DNA from: CAYNXB01 sp964401045
GTDB taxonomy: Bacteria > Pseudomonadota > Alphaproteobacteria > Sphingomonadales > Sphingomonadaceae
DNA length: 64,000 nucleotides
NCBI GenBank assembly: GCA_964401045.1
Contig: CAYNXB010000005.1
Coordinates: forward strand, 8,746 to 72,745
Direction of reading: 5' to 3'
Position numbers and translations under genes: made by a program. Below the pieces are notes generated by a model. It did no database searches. It was not told the origin of the DNA and saw only the letters and a list, made by a program, of their open reading frames with translations. Below, piece after piece: positions 8,123 to 17,086 of this stretch. How positions within the stretch are numbered: position 1 is the first letter of the stretch; every line of letters begins with the position of its first letter.

Positions 8123-9919
8123 TCAGCGCTCGGCGAGCAACGGACGCGCGCCGCCGCCGAGCTTGCGTGCCTTGGCGAGCAGCGCTCGCGCGCTGCGCTC
8201 GTCGCCGCCGGCGCGCATGGTCATCGCGAGCGCGTAAGCGGCGCTCCCGCTTGCCCGCTGGGCCGCGACGGCCGCCTTGGCGGCTTCGCTGGCCGCAGCG
8301 ATATCGCCGGATTGAAGCGCCGCGCGCGACAGGGCTGCGAGAAGCTGTGGATCGCGCTCCCCGCCACCGACTGCGCGGGCGTGCGCCAGCAGCGTGCGGG
8401 CCCGCCTCCAGTCGCTCTTGGCGAGCGCGAAATCAGCAGCGAGGCGCGCGGCGCGGCCATCCATCGGATGCTCGGCGAGAAAGTCGCGCGCCTCGGCTTC
8501 GGCGGCGTCGATCTCGCCAAGCTGGCGATAGGCCGCGACCATTTTCTCGACTAGCGACATGTTGCGCCGGATCTGCGCGGCCTTGCGGTATTGCGCGATC
8601 GCACCCGCCGCGTCACCCCGCGCCAGGGCGACATCGCCGCCGAGCACGTCGATATCCACCGACGCAGGGTATTGCTTCTGAAAGCCCGCGAGCACGGCCT
8701 GCGCTTCGCCGAAGTTGCCGCCGTCGAGCAAGTCGCGCACTTTCGCCACGCCGACATCGATCCGCAGGGGATCGTCGCCGTAGCGGAACAGGGTCAGCCG
8801 CCCCGCCTCGCCCACGTCGATCGGGGTCGCGATGGTGGCGGGGGCGCGGGCCGCGCGGTCGAGGAAGGTGGCCGCCGCGCCGCGATCGCCAAGTATCTCG
8901 TAGGAGCGGCCGATCAGCGTCAGCAGGTATGGCGAGGCATCGGGTCGTGCCGCCGCGCTCGCGAAATCCTCGATCACGCCGCGGTAGTCGCCGTCGGCGA
9001 ACTGGCCGCGTGCGAGCAGCAGCTTGGCATCGGCGTTGTCGGGCTGGAGCTCTGCAAGCCTGTCGAACGATTGAAGCGCGAGGCCGGGATTGCCCATGCG
9101 CAAGTCGAGCACACCGGCGAGCACCAGTCCGGCTGCGTTGTCGTCGTAATCGTCCCCCGTGCGCCACAGCAGTTTGCGGGCAAGCTCATCGTTGCCGGCA
9201 CGAGCGGCGAGCACCGCCTGAAGGAAGAAGGCGCGCGAATCGCCGCCGCCAATCTCGATCATCCGCCGGGTAACCTTGAGCGACGCCCTGGCGCGCCCGA
9301 GTTCGCCCAGCGTCGCTGCATATTCGCCAAGCAAGCCGATATCATCGGGATTGCTTTTGAGACCGTGGGCGAACCAGCCCAGCGCGGTCCGCAGGCCCTG
9401 CGCATCGCGCGCCAGTTGCCCGCGGAACTCGATCGCGCGCGGGTTCTCGGGATTGAGCGCCAGCGCGTTCTGCACAGCTTCGAGCGCAAGGTGATGCTGC
9501 GCGTTGCGATAACGCAAGCGGCCGATGTCCACCCACATCTCCGCCGTGCCGACATCAATCGCCAGCGCCTTGTCGAAGGCCTCGCCGGCGGCCTGCAGGT
9601 TGCCTGCAGCCATTTCGAGCCGGGCGAGTTGGTGGAAGCCGTAGAGTCGCTGATCAGTCGCGAAGTCGCCTGGCCCGAGCCATTCGCGCGCCGCGTCGAG
9701 ATCGCCCTGGAGCAGCTGAGCCTCACCCATTGCAGCTGCGACCCGGGGGCGCGACGCTCCCTGATCGATGGCCTGCCGTAAAGCCGCTTCGGCGGCGATC
9801 CCGTCGCCCCGCGCGAGCGCCTCATGCGCAGTCTTCATCGCATCGCCAGGCGCGGCCGCGGCCGCGGGCAATGCCAGCACCAGCGAAGCCGCGAGCCAAA
9901 ATGCGCGCGATTTACGCAT
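8123..9919 (-). CDS. Periplasmic TPR-repeat protein of the PEP-CTERM/EPS locus (PrsT-like)
   Basis: A 598-aa protein with a clear Sec signal peptide (MRKSRAFWLAASLVLALPAAAAA) followed almost entirely by about 34-residue helical TPR units, for example AMGEAQLLQGDLDAAREWL and AEMWVDIGRLRYRNAQHHLA. It overlaps the 3' end of prsR by 8 bp, so it is translated with the regulatory cassette. TPR proteins at such loci (PrsT) are thought to scaffold envelope export of exopolysaccharide. It is shorter than the roughly 900-aa PrsT proteins, so a symbol is withheld. Position and architecture are seen; the role is inferred. Confidence 0.8.
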   Translation of the reverse strand: MRKSRAFWLAASLVLALPAAAAAPGDAMKTAHEALARGDGIAAEAALRQAIDQGASRPRVAAAMGEAQLLQGDLDAAREWLGPGDFATDQRLYGFHQLARLEMAAGNLQAAGEAFDKALAIDVGTAEMWVDIGRLRYRNAQHHLALEAVQNALALNPENPRAIEFRGQLARDAQGLRTALGWFAHGLKSNPDDIGLLGEYAATLGELGRARASLKVTRRMIEIGGGDSRAFFLQAVLAARAGNDELARKLLWRTGDDYDDNAAGLVLAGVLDLRMGNPGLALQSFDRLAELQPDNADAKLLLARGQFADGDYRGVIEDFASAAARPDASPYLLTLIGRSYEILGDRGAAATFLDRAARAPATIATPIDVGEAGRLTLFRYGDDPLRIDVGVAKVRDLLDGGNFGEAQAVLAGFQKQYPASVDIDVLGGDVALARGDAAGAIAQYRKAAQIRRNMSLVEKMVAAYRQLGEIDAAEAEARDFLAEHPMDGRAARLAADFALAKSDWRRARTLLAHARAVGGGERDPQLLAALSRAALQSGDIAAASEAAKAAVAAQRASGSAAYALAMTMRAGGDERSARALLAKARKLGGGARPLLAER

Positions 9920-11276
9920 GCAAATCGTATTGCTTGATCAGGTCGTAGAGCGTCGGCCGGCTGATCCCGAGCATCTTGGCCGTGCCGGAGATGTTGCCTT
10001 CGTTACGGGCGAGCGCGTGACGGATCACCTTGCGGTCCGCCTGCTCGCGCGCGCTCCGCAGGTTGAGAGCGCGCACTTCGTCGTCGTCCTCGTTGTCGAG
10101 GTCGAGGTCCTCGGCCGATACCAGCTTGCCGTCGGCCATGATTACCGCGCGCTTCACCCGATTCTCCAGCTCACGCACGTTGCCCGGCCAGCCCCATCCA
10201 TCGACGGCCGCCAGCGCGTCCGCAGCGAAGCCCTTCACTTGCGGGTTCATCTCCTTGGCGAAGCGCTTGAGGAACGCCTTGGCGAGCAGCACCGCGTCGC
10301 CCGGACGCTCCGAAAGGCTCGGAATCTTCACCACGATCTCGGCCAGCCGATAGAACAAGTCCTCGCGGAAGCGACCGTCACGGATCATCGCCTCGAGATC
10401 CTGGTGCGTCGCGCACACGATACGCGTGTCGACCGCGATCGAGCTGCGCCCGCCGATGCGTTCGATCGTGCGTTCCTGCAGGAAGCGCAGCAGCTTGACC
10501 TGAAGCGGCAGGGGAATGTCCCCGACTTCGTCGAGAAACAGCGTGCCGCCGTGGGCCTGCTCGATCTTGCCCTCGGTGGTTTTGACCGCCCCGGTGAACG
10601 CGCCCTTCTCGTGCCCGAACAGCTCGCTTTCGAGCAGGTTCTCGGGAATCGCCGCGCAGTTGATGGCGACGAACGCCCCGCGGCGCCGTGCACTCGCCTG
10701 GTGGACGCCCTTGGCGAGCAGCTCCTTGCCGGTGCCGCTCGCGCCGAGCAGCATGACCGAGACGTTGGTGTTGGCGACCCGCTCGATCGTGCGCGCAACG
10801 CGGACCATCTCGGGCGCGGCAGTGATGAGGCCGCCGAGCACGGTGTTGCCGTCGTCGGACTTGGCCGCCAGCGCGCGGTTCTCTTCTTCGATGCGGTGGA
10901 GGTTGAGCGCACGGCGCACGATCAGCCCCAGCTGCTCGATATCGACCGGCTTCTGGTAGAAATCGTACGCTCCGCGCTGGATCGCGGTCAGCGCGCTCTC
11001 ACGCGCGCCGTGGCCCGATGCGATGATCACCTTAGTGTCGGGCTTTAGGGCCATGATCGCCTCGAGCACGGCGAAGCCTTCGCTTGTGCCGTCGGGATCG
11101 GGCGGTAGCCCGAGATCGAGCGTTACCACCGCCGGCGCTTCGGCGCGCAACGCGGCGATGGCGCTGTCGCGGTCGCGTGCGGGCACGACCTCGAAATCGT
11201 CGTAGGCCCACTTGAGCTGGGCCTGCAGGCCCTCGTCGTCCTCGACGACAAGAAGCTTGGGTTTGCTGTCGGCCAT
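9912..11276 (-). CDS. prsR: PrsR, sigma-54-dependent PEP-CTERM response regulator
   Basis: A 454-aa NtrC-type regulator. The receiver domain (residues 5-125) has acidic pocket E12-D13-D14, phospho-acceptor D54 and K109. The AAA+ domain shows Walker A GASGTGKE at 178-185, the sigma-54 contact loop GAFTGA at 225-230, and Walker B GGTLFLDE at 243-250. The C-terminal Fis-type helix-turn-helix ends NISGTAKMLGISRPTLYDL. PrsR proteins activate RpoN promoters of exopolysaccharide and PEP-CTERM genes. The start ATG lies 1 bp after the prsK stop, so the pair is coupled; the 3' end overlaps the TPR gene by 8 bp. Confidence 0.93.
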   Translation of the reverse strand: MADSKPKLLVVEDDEGLQAQLKWAYDDFEVVPARDRDSAIAALRAEAPAVVTLDLGLPPDPDGTSEGFAVLEAIMALKPDTKVIIASGHGARESALTAIQRGAYDFYQKPVDIEQLGLIVRRALNLHRIEEENRALAAKSDDGNTVLGGLITAAPEMVRVARTIERVANTNVSVMLLGASGTGKELLAKGVHQASARRRGAFVAINCAAIPENLLESELFGHEKGAFTGAVKTTEGKIEQAHGGTLFLDEVGDIPLPLQVKLLRFLQERTIERIGGRSSIAVDTRIVCATHQDLEAMIRDGRFREDLFYRLAEIVVKIPSLSERPGDAVLLAKAFLKRFAKEMNPQVKGFAADALAAVDGWGWPGNVRELENRVKRAVIMADGKLVSAEDLDLDNEDDDEVRALNLRSAREQADRKVIRHALARNEGNISGTAKMLGISRPTLYDLIKQYDLHA

Positions 11277-11277
11277 G

Positions 11278-13377
11278 TCAGGCGACCTCCGTTCGGGGTG
11301 AAATGCTTGCATCCGCCGCCATCGATAGCGGCAGGTGGACGGTGAAGCGGGTACCGAGCGCCGGGCGGGATTCGACATCCAGCCGGCCCCCCATCGCGCG
11401 GATCAGTTCGCGCGCTTCGAACGCGCCGATCCCGAAGCCGCCGGCGCGCGAGGAATGGAACGGCTTGAACAGCCGCGTGCGGACGAACTCGGGCGTCATG
11501 CCCTCGCCGCTGTCGATCACTTCGATCGATCCGTGCAACTGGCCCGCAGCGGTGCTGAGGAATACCGGTTGCCCGGGAGGGCTGGCCTCCACCGCGTTCT
11601 GCACGAGGTGGACGAGCGCCTGTTCGAGCCCTTCGCGCTGCGCCGTGACGAAGCAACTTTCGCACTGCGCGACGACAACCGGATGCTGGCTCTGGTAACG
11701 CGCGGCGATCGCGGCGGCGATGGTGGCGAGATCGACGGCCGCGGCTTGCTCGGCCCCGCCCCCGCCATAGCGGCCGAGCCGCGCCAGCAGCGCGTTGAGC
11801 TTGTCGGCGCTGTTGCGCAGCGTGACCAGCATGTCGGCGCGGAACGCGGGGTTGTCGGCGTGCTTTTCGGCATTGCGTGCGAGCAGCGAGAGCTGGCTGG
11901 CGAGGTTCTTGATGTCGTGCATCACGAACGCGATGCGGCGGTTGAATTCGTCGAACCGCTGCGCTTCGCCGAGCGCTTCCTGCCCCGCTTGCTCGGCGAG
12001 ATAGCTCGCGAGCTGGCGGCCGATCACCCGTAGCAGGTCGAAGTCTTCCCAATCGAGCGTGCGTGCGACCGGCGGACGGGCAAGCACGACTACGCCGATC
12101 AGGCGGTCGTAGTGCAACAACGGCACGAGCGCCCAGGCATCCCGCGTCTCGAACAGCCATTGCGGGATGGTTTCCCGCGCGATCCTGCCACCACGGCCGC
12201 TGCGGACGTCGTCGAGATCGAGGATATACTGCTCCGCCTCGATGAACGCGGCGGTGGCGCGGGGCAGCGCCTCGCCCGGCACCGCAACCTGCGGCCAGCG
12301 CCAATTGGCATCGAGCGTGAGCGCGCCGGTTTCAGTTGGCGTCAGCAGAAGCCCTGCGGGGCTATCGGTAACGTCGGCGACGGCCTCGATCACGCGTTCG
12401 TGCAAGTCGAGCGCCTCGGAGCCCGCGCGCCCGATCGTCTGGGTGAACCGGAGCCACTCGGCCCGATAGTCGTAGCGATGCTGGAACAGATGCTTCGTCA
12501 GCGTCACCCGCAGCCAGCCACGCAGCCGCCTGGAGGGCAGGAATACCAGCGCGGCTGCGCTGGCGATGACCAGGAATGCGAGCTGGACCAGGCTGCCGAA
12601 GTCCCCGCCGGTATAGGCCAGCCACTGCGAGATCGCGACCATCGCCACCAGATAACCGCCGATTACCAGCAGCGAGAACGACTGGAACGCGAACGAGCGC
12701 GACGGCCGCAGGCGCAGTTCGTCGCCCCCGCGCATCATGCCGAGCGCGAGCAACGCGGCCATCACCAGCGGCGAGCCACCGCGCAGCGCTTCGAGCGTGC
12801 CGGGCGCGCTCTTCGAAAGGTGGGCAACGGTGTAAAAGTTGAGATCGTAGAGCCACATCGCCGCGAGCGCGGCCGCCGGCCAGCGAAGCTGCAGCCGCGC
12901 GGCAGGCGATGCGCCGGCGAACAGGTTGTGCACCAGCACCAGCGCGCCGACGCAGAACAGCAGACGGAACATCGTCCCGACCTCGGCCAGCGTCTCGGCC
13001 GCAGGGAAGGTCGGCGCGATGTGCCCGCCGAGCACGATGAGCGTGAACTGCAGCAGCTCCACGAAGCCCAGCGCGAGCACCACCGGGCGGATCGGCCTGA
13101 CGCTGGTATGGCGTTCGTCGTTCGCGAACAGCCGGTAGAGCACCCACAACCAGGCCAGATACGATGCGCTGAGGATCAACTGGGTCTCGTGCGCCTCCCG
13201 TCCGAGCACCGGCACCGCCAGCGCCCAGCTTCCGCTGACCACGAGTGCGGCGACGATCGCTCTCGACGATGAGCCGAAGCTGTCGCGACGCGACATCAGC
13301 CATGCCGCTACCGCGTAGGCGGCGATCGCGCCGGTTACGCACAGCGAGGTGGCGAAGACGAGGAACGTGCCGGTCAT
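11278..13377 (-). CDS. prsK: PrsK, membrane histidine kinase of the XrtA/PEP-CTERM system
   Basis: A 699-aa sensor kinase. The first 290 or so residues hold about eight transmembrane helices. A GAF-like region follows (GLLLTPTETGALTL onward, roughly 335-480). The H-box is FVMHDIKNLASQL and includes the phosphorylated His. The ATPase domain has N-box VQNAVEAS, G1 DSGEGM and a GFGIGAFEARELI loop. This architecture (long multi-helix input, GAF, HDIKN H-box) is that of PrsK. It overlaps the upstream sugar transferase by 4 bp (ATGA) and is followed directly by its partner prsR. The signal sensed is unknown. Confidence 0.92.
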   Translation of the reverse strand: MTGTFLVFATSLCVTGAIAAYAVAAWLMSRRDSFGSSSRAIVAALVVSGSWALAVPVLGREAHETQLILSASYLAWLWVLYRLFANDERHTSVRPIRPVVLALGFVELLQFTLIVLGGHIAPTFPAAETLAEVGTMFRLLFCVGALVLVHNLFAGASPAARLQLRWPAAALAAMWLYDLNFYTVAHLSKSAPGTLEALRGGSPLVMAALLALGMMRGGDELRLRPSRSFAFQSFSLLVIGGYLVAMVAISQWLAYTGGDFGSLVQLAFLVIASAAALVFLPSRRLRGWLRVTLTKHLFQHRYDYRAEWLRFTQTIGRAGSEALDLHERVIEAVADVTDSPAGLLLTPTETGALTLDANWRWPQVAVPGEALPRATAAFIEAEQYILDLDDVRSGRGGRIARETIPQWLFETRDAWALVPLLHYDRLIGVVVLARPPVARTLDWEDFDLLRVIGRQLASYLAEQAGQEALGEAQRFDEFNRRIAFVMHDIKNLASQLSLLARNAEKHADNPAFRADMLVTLRNSADKLNALLARLGRYGGGGAEQAAAVDLATIAAAIAARYQSQHPVVVAQCESCFVTAQREGLEQALVHLVQNAVEASPPGQPVFLSTAAGQLHGSIEVIDSGEGMTPEFVRTRLFKPFHSSRAGGFGIGAFEARELIRAMGGRLDVESRPALGTRFTVHLPLSMAADASISPRTEVA

Positions 13378-14768
13378 CGTGCGCCCTCGTTCCAGAGCAC
13401 GACCCGCAGCGTCTGGAGCAGGATCAGCAGGTCGAGGAAGGGTGTGTAGTTCTTCGCGTAATAGAGATCGTATTCGAGCTTGTGCCGCGCATCCTCGATC
13501 GAGGCGCCGTAGGGATAATTGATCTGCGCCCAGCCGGTGATGCCCGGCTTCACCATGTGCCGCTCCGCGTAATAGGGCAGCTTGTCTTCCAGATCGTCGA
13601 CGAACGTGGGCACTTCGGGGCGTGGGCCGACGAAGCTCATCTCGCCCTTGAGTACGCTCCAGGTCTGCGGCAGCTCATCGATCCGCAACTTGCGGATCAG
13701 ACGGCCCAAGCGGGTGACCCGCGGATCGTCCTTCTGCGCCCACCTGGCGCCATCCCTCTCCGCGTCAGTGCGCATGGAGCGCAGCTTGATCAGCTCGAAT
13801 GGCTGGCCGTAGAGGCCGACGCGGCGTTGACGGAAGAACGCCGGCCCGCGGCTGTCGAGCTTAACCAGCGCCGCGAAGATCACGATGATCGGCCAGGTGA
13901 CGAACAGCAACAGGCTGCTCGCCGCGATGTCGAACGCGCGCTTTGCCATGCTCGACATCATCCGGCCCGAGGAGAAACCGTCCGAGAAGATCAGCCAGCT
14001 CGGGTTGAGGGTGTCGAGATCGACGCGGCCGGTCTCGCGTTCCATGAAGCTCGAGAAGTCGTTGACGTGCACGCCGGCGGTCTTGATCCGTAGCAGGTCT
14101 TTCAGGGGCAGCGCGTTGCGCCGCTCCTCGAGAGCCAGGACCACCTCGCTGATCCCGAGCTGGTCGACATGGCGAGCGAGATCGGGGATCGCGTCGCGCG
14201 GCACCGCCTGACCGATCACCGGCTGGCTCTCGTTCATGCCGACATAGCCGATGATCGCGAAGCCGCTCTCCGCCCTTTCCGCGAGCGCGCGCAGGCGGTC
14301 CGCGCGATGACCGTCGCCGAGCACAAGCACGCGGCGGCGAAACGCGTCGACGCCAAGCAGGCCGCCGACCAGCAGCCGGTTGAGGATCAGGAACAGGACT
14401 GCGAGGCCCATCGCAAGGAGGAGCGTCGAGCGCCAGAACGTGTCGCCGGGAATGGCGAAGTCCAGCACCACCAGCGCGATGATGCCGAGGCTCACCGCGA
14501 CCAGCAGCCGGGCACTGGCATAGCGCATCGAGCGGAGTGCGTCGGTGCCATAGACGCCAACCGAGATCATCGCCGTCAGCACGACCCCGGCGAACGCCAC
14601 GAGCGCGCCGAAGCGACCGGAAATGGGGCCTGCGTCCATGCCGATCTGTGCCGCGCGCAGGTCCCATGCCGCTTCGTTCGCGAACACCAGAAGCAGGCAA
14701 TCGATCAGCCCCAACAGGATGACCGCGTGCGGGATATAGTGTTTGAACAGGCGGATCATCGCTCTCAC
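13374..14768 (-). CDS. TIGR03013-type undecaprenyl-phosphate sugar transferase (XrtA/PEP-CTERM-associated)
   Basis: A 464-aa polyprenyl-phosphate sugar-1-phosphate transferase that starts exopolysaccharide repeat units on the lipid carrier. The N-terminus has about five transmembrane helices and a CoA-binding-like middle domain (RRVLVLGDGHRADRLRALAERA). From about residue 280 the bacterial sugar transferase domain follows: KRAFDIAASSLLLF, RQRRVGLYGQPFELIKLRSM, PRVTRLGRLIRKLRIDELPQ and MSFVGPRPE. The next gene is prsK with a 4-bp overlap, which supports assignment to the exosortase-linked EPS group rather than a generic WcaJ enzyme. It appears to be the first gene of this operon. Confidence 0.92.
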   Translation of the reverse strand: MRAMIRLFKHYIPHAVILLGLIDCLLLVFANEAAWDLRAAQIGMDAGPISGRFGALVAFAGVVLTAMISVGVYGTDALRSMRYASARLLVAVSLGIIALVVLDFAIPGDTFWRSTLLLAMGLAVLFLILNRLLVGGLLGVDAFRRRVLVLGDGHRADRLRALAERAESGFAIIGYVGMNESQPVIGQAVPRDAIPDLARHVDQLGISEVVLALEERRNALPLKDLLRIKTAGVHVNDFSSFMERETGRVDLDTLNPSWLIFSDGFSSGRMMSSMAKRAFDIAASSLLLFVTWPIIVIFAALVKLDSRGPAFFRQRRVGLYGQPFELIKLRSMRTDAERDGARWAQKDDPRVTRLGRLIRKLRIDELPQTWSVLKGEMSFVGPRPEVPTFVDDLEDKLPYYAERHMVKPGITGWAQINYPYGASIEDARHKLEYDLYYAKNYTPFLDLLILLQTLRVVLWNEGAR

Positions 14769-14861
14769 CGCAAGGCAGCCCGCGTCGGTGCGGACCGCCC
14801 AGGGGCTTAGGAGCGAGAGGTGAAGCGTCGGTAAATTTTACAGGAAACCTGTCGGATTTCC

Positions 14862-15173
14862 TTACTGTCCGTCGGCCTTGTCGGCCGCGTTCTCGACCGC
14901 TTGGCCGGCATTCTGCGCGGCATCGCCGACGTTTTCGGCCGCGGCGCCGACCTTGTCCGCCGCATTCGCCATTGCGTTGTCCTTGGCCATTTCGGCCCCG
15001 CCCATCTGGGTGAACGCCCAGATGCCGACCAACACCGCCAACAGGACGACGAACAGCACGAACCAGGTCGTACCGCCGCTGCCCCGGCGCGGTTCGCCAT
15101 CGTTGACGATGGTGGTGGTCGTGTGGGTGTTGCCTTCGGGGGTATCCACCCGTGTGATGCGTTCCTCGGTCAT
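14862..15173 (-). CDS. Small single-pass membrane protein with LEA-like 11-residue repeats
   Basis: A 103-aa protein of no named family. Residues 1-34 are hydrophilic. A single membrane helix spans about 36-57 (TWFVLFVVLLAVLVGIWAF). The last 35 residues form three approximate 11-residue units, each with a small residue or Val followed by Ala/Asn/Asp (AADKVGAAAEN, VGDAAQNAGQA, VENAADKADGQ), the pattern of amphipathic group-3 LEA or apolipoprotein-like helices. It is probably an envelope or stress protein. It lies upstream of the sugar-transferase operon on the same strand, 93 bp away. Function is unknown. Confidence 0.7.
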   Translation of the reverse strand: MTEERITRVDTPEGNTHTTTTIVNDGEPRRGSGGTTWFVLFVVLLAVLVGIWAFTQMGGAEMAKDNAMANAADKVGAAAENVGDAAQNAGQAVENAADKADGQ

Positions 15174-15337
15174 GGTTTCGGCGCTCCCTGGAATGGTTGA
15201 TTGGCGGCGAAACGTGCGTCCGGGCGGGTGGGTTCCACTACCGTTGGTTGAGCAGTGCGAGAGGGGGTCTGCTTTACCGCGCTTTAACCATGCCGCGCCG
15301 CGCCGGATTAACGCCTGTGCGCTAGACCACGCGCGCC

Positions 15338-15877
15338 ATGGCCCAGATCAGAAAGCCCGCGATTACGCCCAAGGTCTATCGCCACTTTGCGGCGATCACT
15401 GTGATCATCACGCTTACGCTGGGGTTCTTTGCCAACGGCGAAGGCCGCCAGGCGCTGGCCGACGAAGGCTCCGGGCTACACCACAAGGCCGAGATGCAGC
15501 GCGCGCAAGTCGCCCGGTTTGGGCAGGCCAGACTGATCCAGCGCCAGCCGAAGCCCGCCAGCGATTGGGGCGCACAAGGCGACGGCGATTTCGATGCCGA
15601 TTACGCCATGCCGTCGGACAGTGGCGCGACGACGCGCGTTTCCGGGACCTGGCAAGGCCGCGTGGGCTCGAATTCGAAGATGCCCGGGTCCTATGCCCCG
15701 TACGGCATCAGCCAGGCTGAATGGGAGGCGATGAGCGAGGAGCAGCGCGAGGCATTCCTGCGCGCCCGCACCGGCTCACAGCCGGCGCTAAGCGCTGCGC
15801 AGCAGCAACACGCTGCCGAGCGATTGCTTGCCGCCTCGGCCGCTCGCGCCGGGGAAGCCGGCGAAAGCGACGACTAG
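15338..15877 (+). CDS. Hypothetical membrane-anchored/secreted protein
   Basis: A 179-aa protein not assigned to a known family. Residues about 12-32 (VYRHFAAITVIITLTLGFFANGE) form one uncleaved signal anchor or signal peptide. The remainder is hydrophilic, with a low-complexity middle (DGDFDADYAMPSDSG) and an Ala-rich C-terminal helix. EWEAMSEEQREAFLRARTG resembles a short helical repeat. It is divergent from the small LEA-like protein by 164 bp and converges on the modE-like gene, with 4 bp between stop codons. Codon usage looks typical of the genome. Confidence 0.65.
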   Translation: MAQIRKPAITPKVYRHFAAITVIITLTLGFFANGEGRQALADEGSGLHHKAEMQRAQVARFGQARLIQRQPKPASDWGAQGDGDFDADYAMPSDSGATTRVSGTWQGRVGSNSKMPGSYAPYGISQAEWEAMSEEQREAFLRARTGSQPALSAAQQQHAAERLLAASAARAGEAGESDD

Positions 15878-15881
15878 CCTG

Positions 15882-16262
15882 CTATTTCGACGCGCGCGGC
15901 GTATCGCGCAGCGCTTTTTCGAGCGTCTGCCGCGGCTTCCCGCCTGTTCCGCCTGTCGCCGCATCGACGAGCTCTTCGTATGCTTCGAGCGCCCGTTGGC
16001 CAGCCTCGGTAAGCCGCGCGCCAGCCTTGCTGCCGCTCCCCGGATGCGCGTCGACCAGCGTATCGCGGAAGCAACGGTTCATCGTATCGACCAGCAGCCA
16101 CGCCCGGCGATAGCTCATGCCCATTGCCCGCCCCGCCCCGGCGATCGAGCCGACGCGCTCGATCTGCCGCAGCAGCTCCGCCTTGCCCGGCCCCATCGCG
16201 ATCTCCTCACCGCACATCAGCTGGAGCTTGAGTTTGAGCTCGCATTTGATCCTGGTCGGCAT
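15882..16262 (-). CDS. ModE-like winged-helix transcriptional regulator (N-terminal domain only)
   Basis: A 126-aa protein matching the LysR-type/ModE N-terminal DNA-binding domain: GPGKAELLRQIERVGSIAGAGRAMGMSYRRAWLLVDTMNRCF holds the helix-turn-helix, followed by the GGSGSKAGARLTEAG-like wing. Classical ModE has two extra molybdate-binding domains (about 260 aa), absent here, so it cannot sense molybdate the same way. It is divergent from modA with only 38 bp between start codons and a ModE-type palindrome in that gap, implying control of modABC and of itself. Start ATG 16262 was chosen because upstream extensions run through modA. Confidence 0.88.
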   Translation of the reverse strand: MPTRIKCELKLKLQLMCGEEIAMGPGKAELLRQIERVGSIAGAGRAMGMSYRRAWLLVDTMNRCFRDTLVDAHPGSGSKAGARLTEAGQRALEAYEELVDAATGGTGGKPRQTLEKALRDTPRASK

Positions 16263-16272
16263 GATAGACCTG

Positions 16273-16292
16273 CTATGTTCCCTCGAATATAG
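16273..16292. promoter_or_regulatory. ModE-type palindrome in the modE-modA gap
   Basis: CTATGTT and AATATAG form a 7-bp inverted repeat with one mismatch around a 6-bp CCCTCG spacer. This resembles the TATA-rich half-sites of ModE operators. It fills most of the 38-bp gap between the divergent start codons, ending 8 bp before modA, where a bound repressor would block both genes. Confidence 0.65.
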
Positions 16293-16300
16293 CTCGCGCG

Positions 16301-17086
16301 ATGATACCGAATCGCCTTCGAACGATCTTCGCCATCTTGTGCGCGCTGCTGGTGGCCGCGTGCAATGCCTCTTCCAAGGCGGACGCGGATGGCCAGGGCC
16401 CGGTGGTGCTCGCTGCTGCGAGCCTGCAGGAAGCGCTGACCGAAGCCGCGGATGCCTGGGCCAAAGCCGGCCATCTTCCACCGGCCCTATCGTTCGCCGG
16501 CAGCCCGGCGCTGGCACGCCAGATCGAAAGCGGTGCGCCGGCGGATGTATTCATTTCCGCCGATGAAGAATGGATGGACGAACTCGAGCAGAAAGGCCTC
16601 GTGCGTGACGGCACGCGGCGAGCCTTGCTCGGCAACGCGATCGTGCTGATCGCGCCCAAAGGCAGCCGCGTGGCAGTCTCGCTGGACAAGCCAGAAAGCC
16701 TCGCTGCTGCGCTCGGCAACGGCCGCCTGGCGATGGCCGATCCCGAAGCCGTCCCCGCAGGACGCTACGGCAAGACGGCGCTCGAAAGCCTTGGCATCTG
16801 GCGAAGCATGTCCGCGAAGGTTGCGCCCGCGGAGAACGTTCGCGCCGCGCTGGCGCTGGTCGAACGCGGACAGGCGCCGCTCGGCGTGGTCTATGCGACC
16901 GATGCGCAGGCCTCGGACAAAGTCGAGGTTGTCGCCCGCTTCCCGGCCGGGAGCCATCCGCCGATCCGCTATCCGGCCGCCGTGCTGGAGGCGTCCAAGA
17001 ATGGCGACGCCGCGCCGTTCCTCACCTTCCTGCAATCGGACGAGGCGCGCGGGATCTTTGCCCGCCACGGCTTCACCGCGTCGTAA
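16301..17086 (+). CDS. modA: Molybdate ABC transporter substrate-binding lipoprotein
   Basis: A 261-aa periplasmic binding protein for molybdate/tungstate. The signal peptide ends in lipobox VAAC with Cys21, so it is likely membrane-tethered. Family landmarks are VVLAAASLQEALTEAADAW, FAGSPALARQIESGAPADVFISAD (first oxyanion-binding Ser/Ala region), LAMADPEAVPAGRYGKTALE and GVVYATDA. No clear ribosome site precedes ATG 16301, and the start is only 8 bp from the palindrome, so the message may be nearly leaderless. It overlaps modB by 1 bp. Confidence 0.93.
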   Translation: MIPNRLRTIFAILCALLVAACNASSKADADGQGPVVLAAASLQEALTEAADAWAKAGHLPPALSFAGSPALARQIESGAPADVFISADEEWMDELEQKGLVRDGTRRALLGNAIVLIAPKGSRVAVSLDKPESLAAALGNGRLAMADPEAVPAGRYGKTALESLGIWRSMSAKVAPAENVRAALALVERGQAPLGVVYATDAQASDKVEVVARFPAGSHPPIRYPAAVLEASKNGDAAPFLTFLQSDEARGIFARHGFTAS

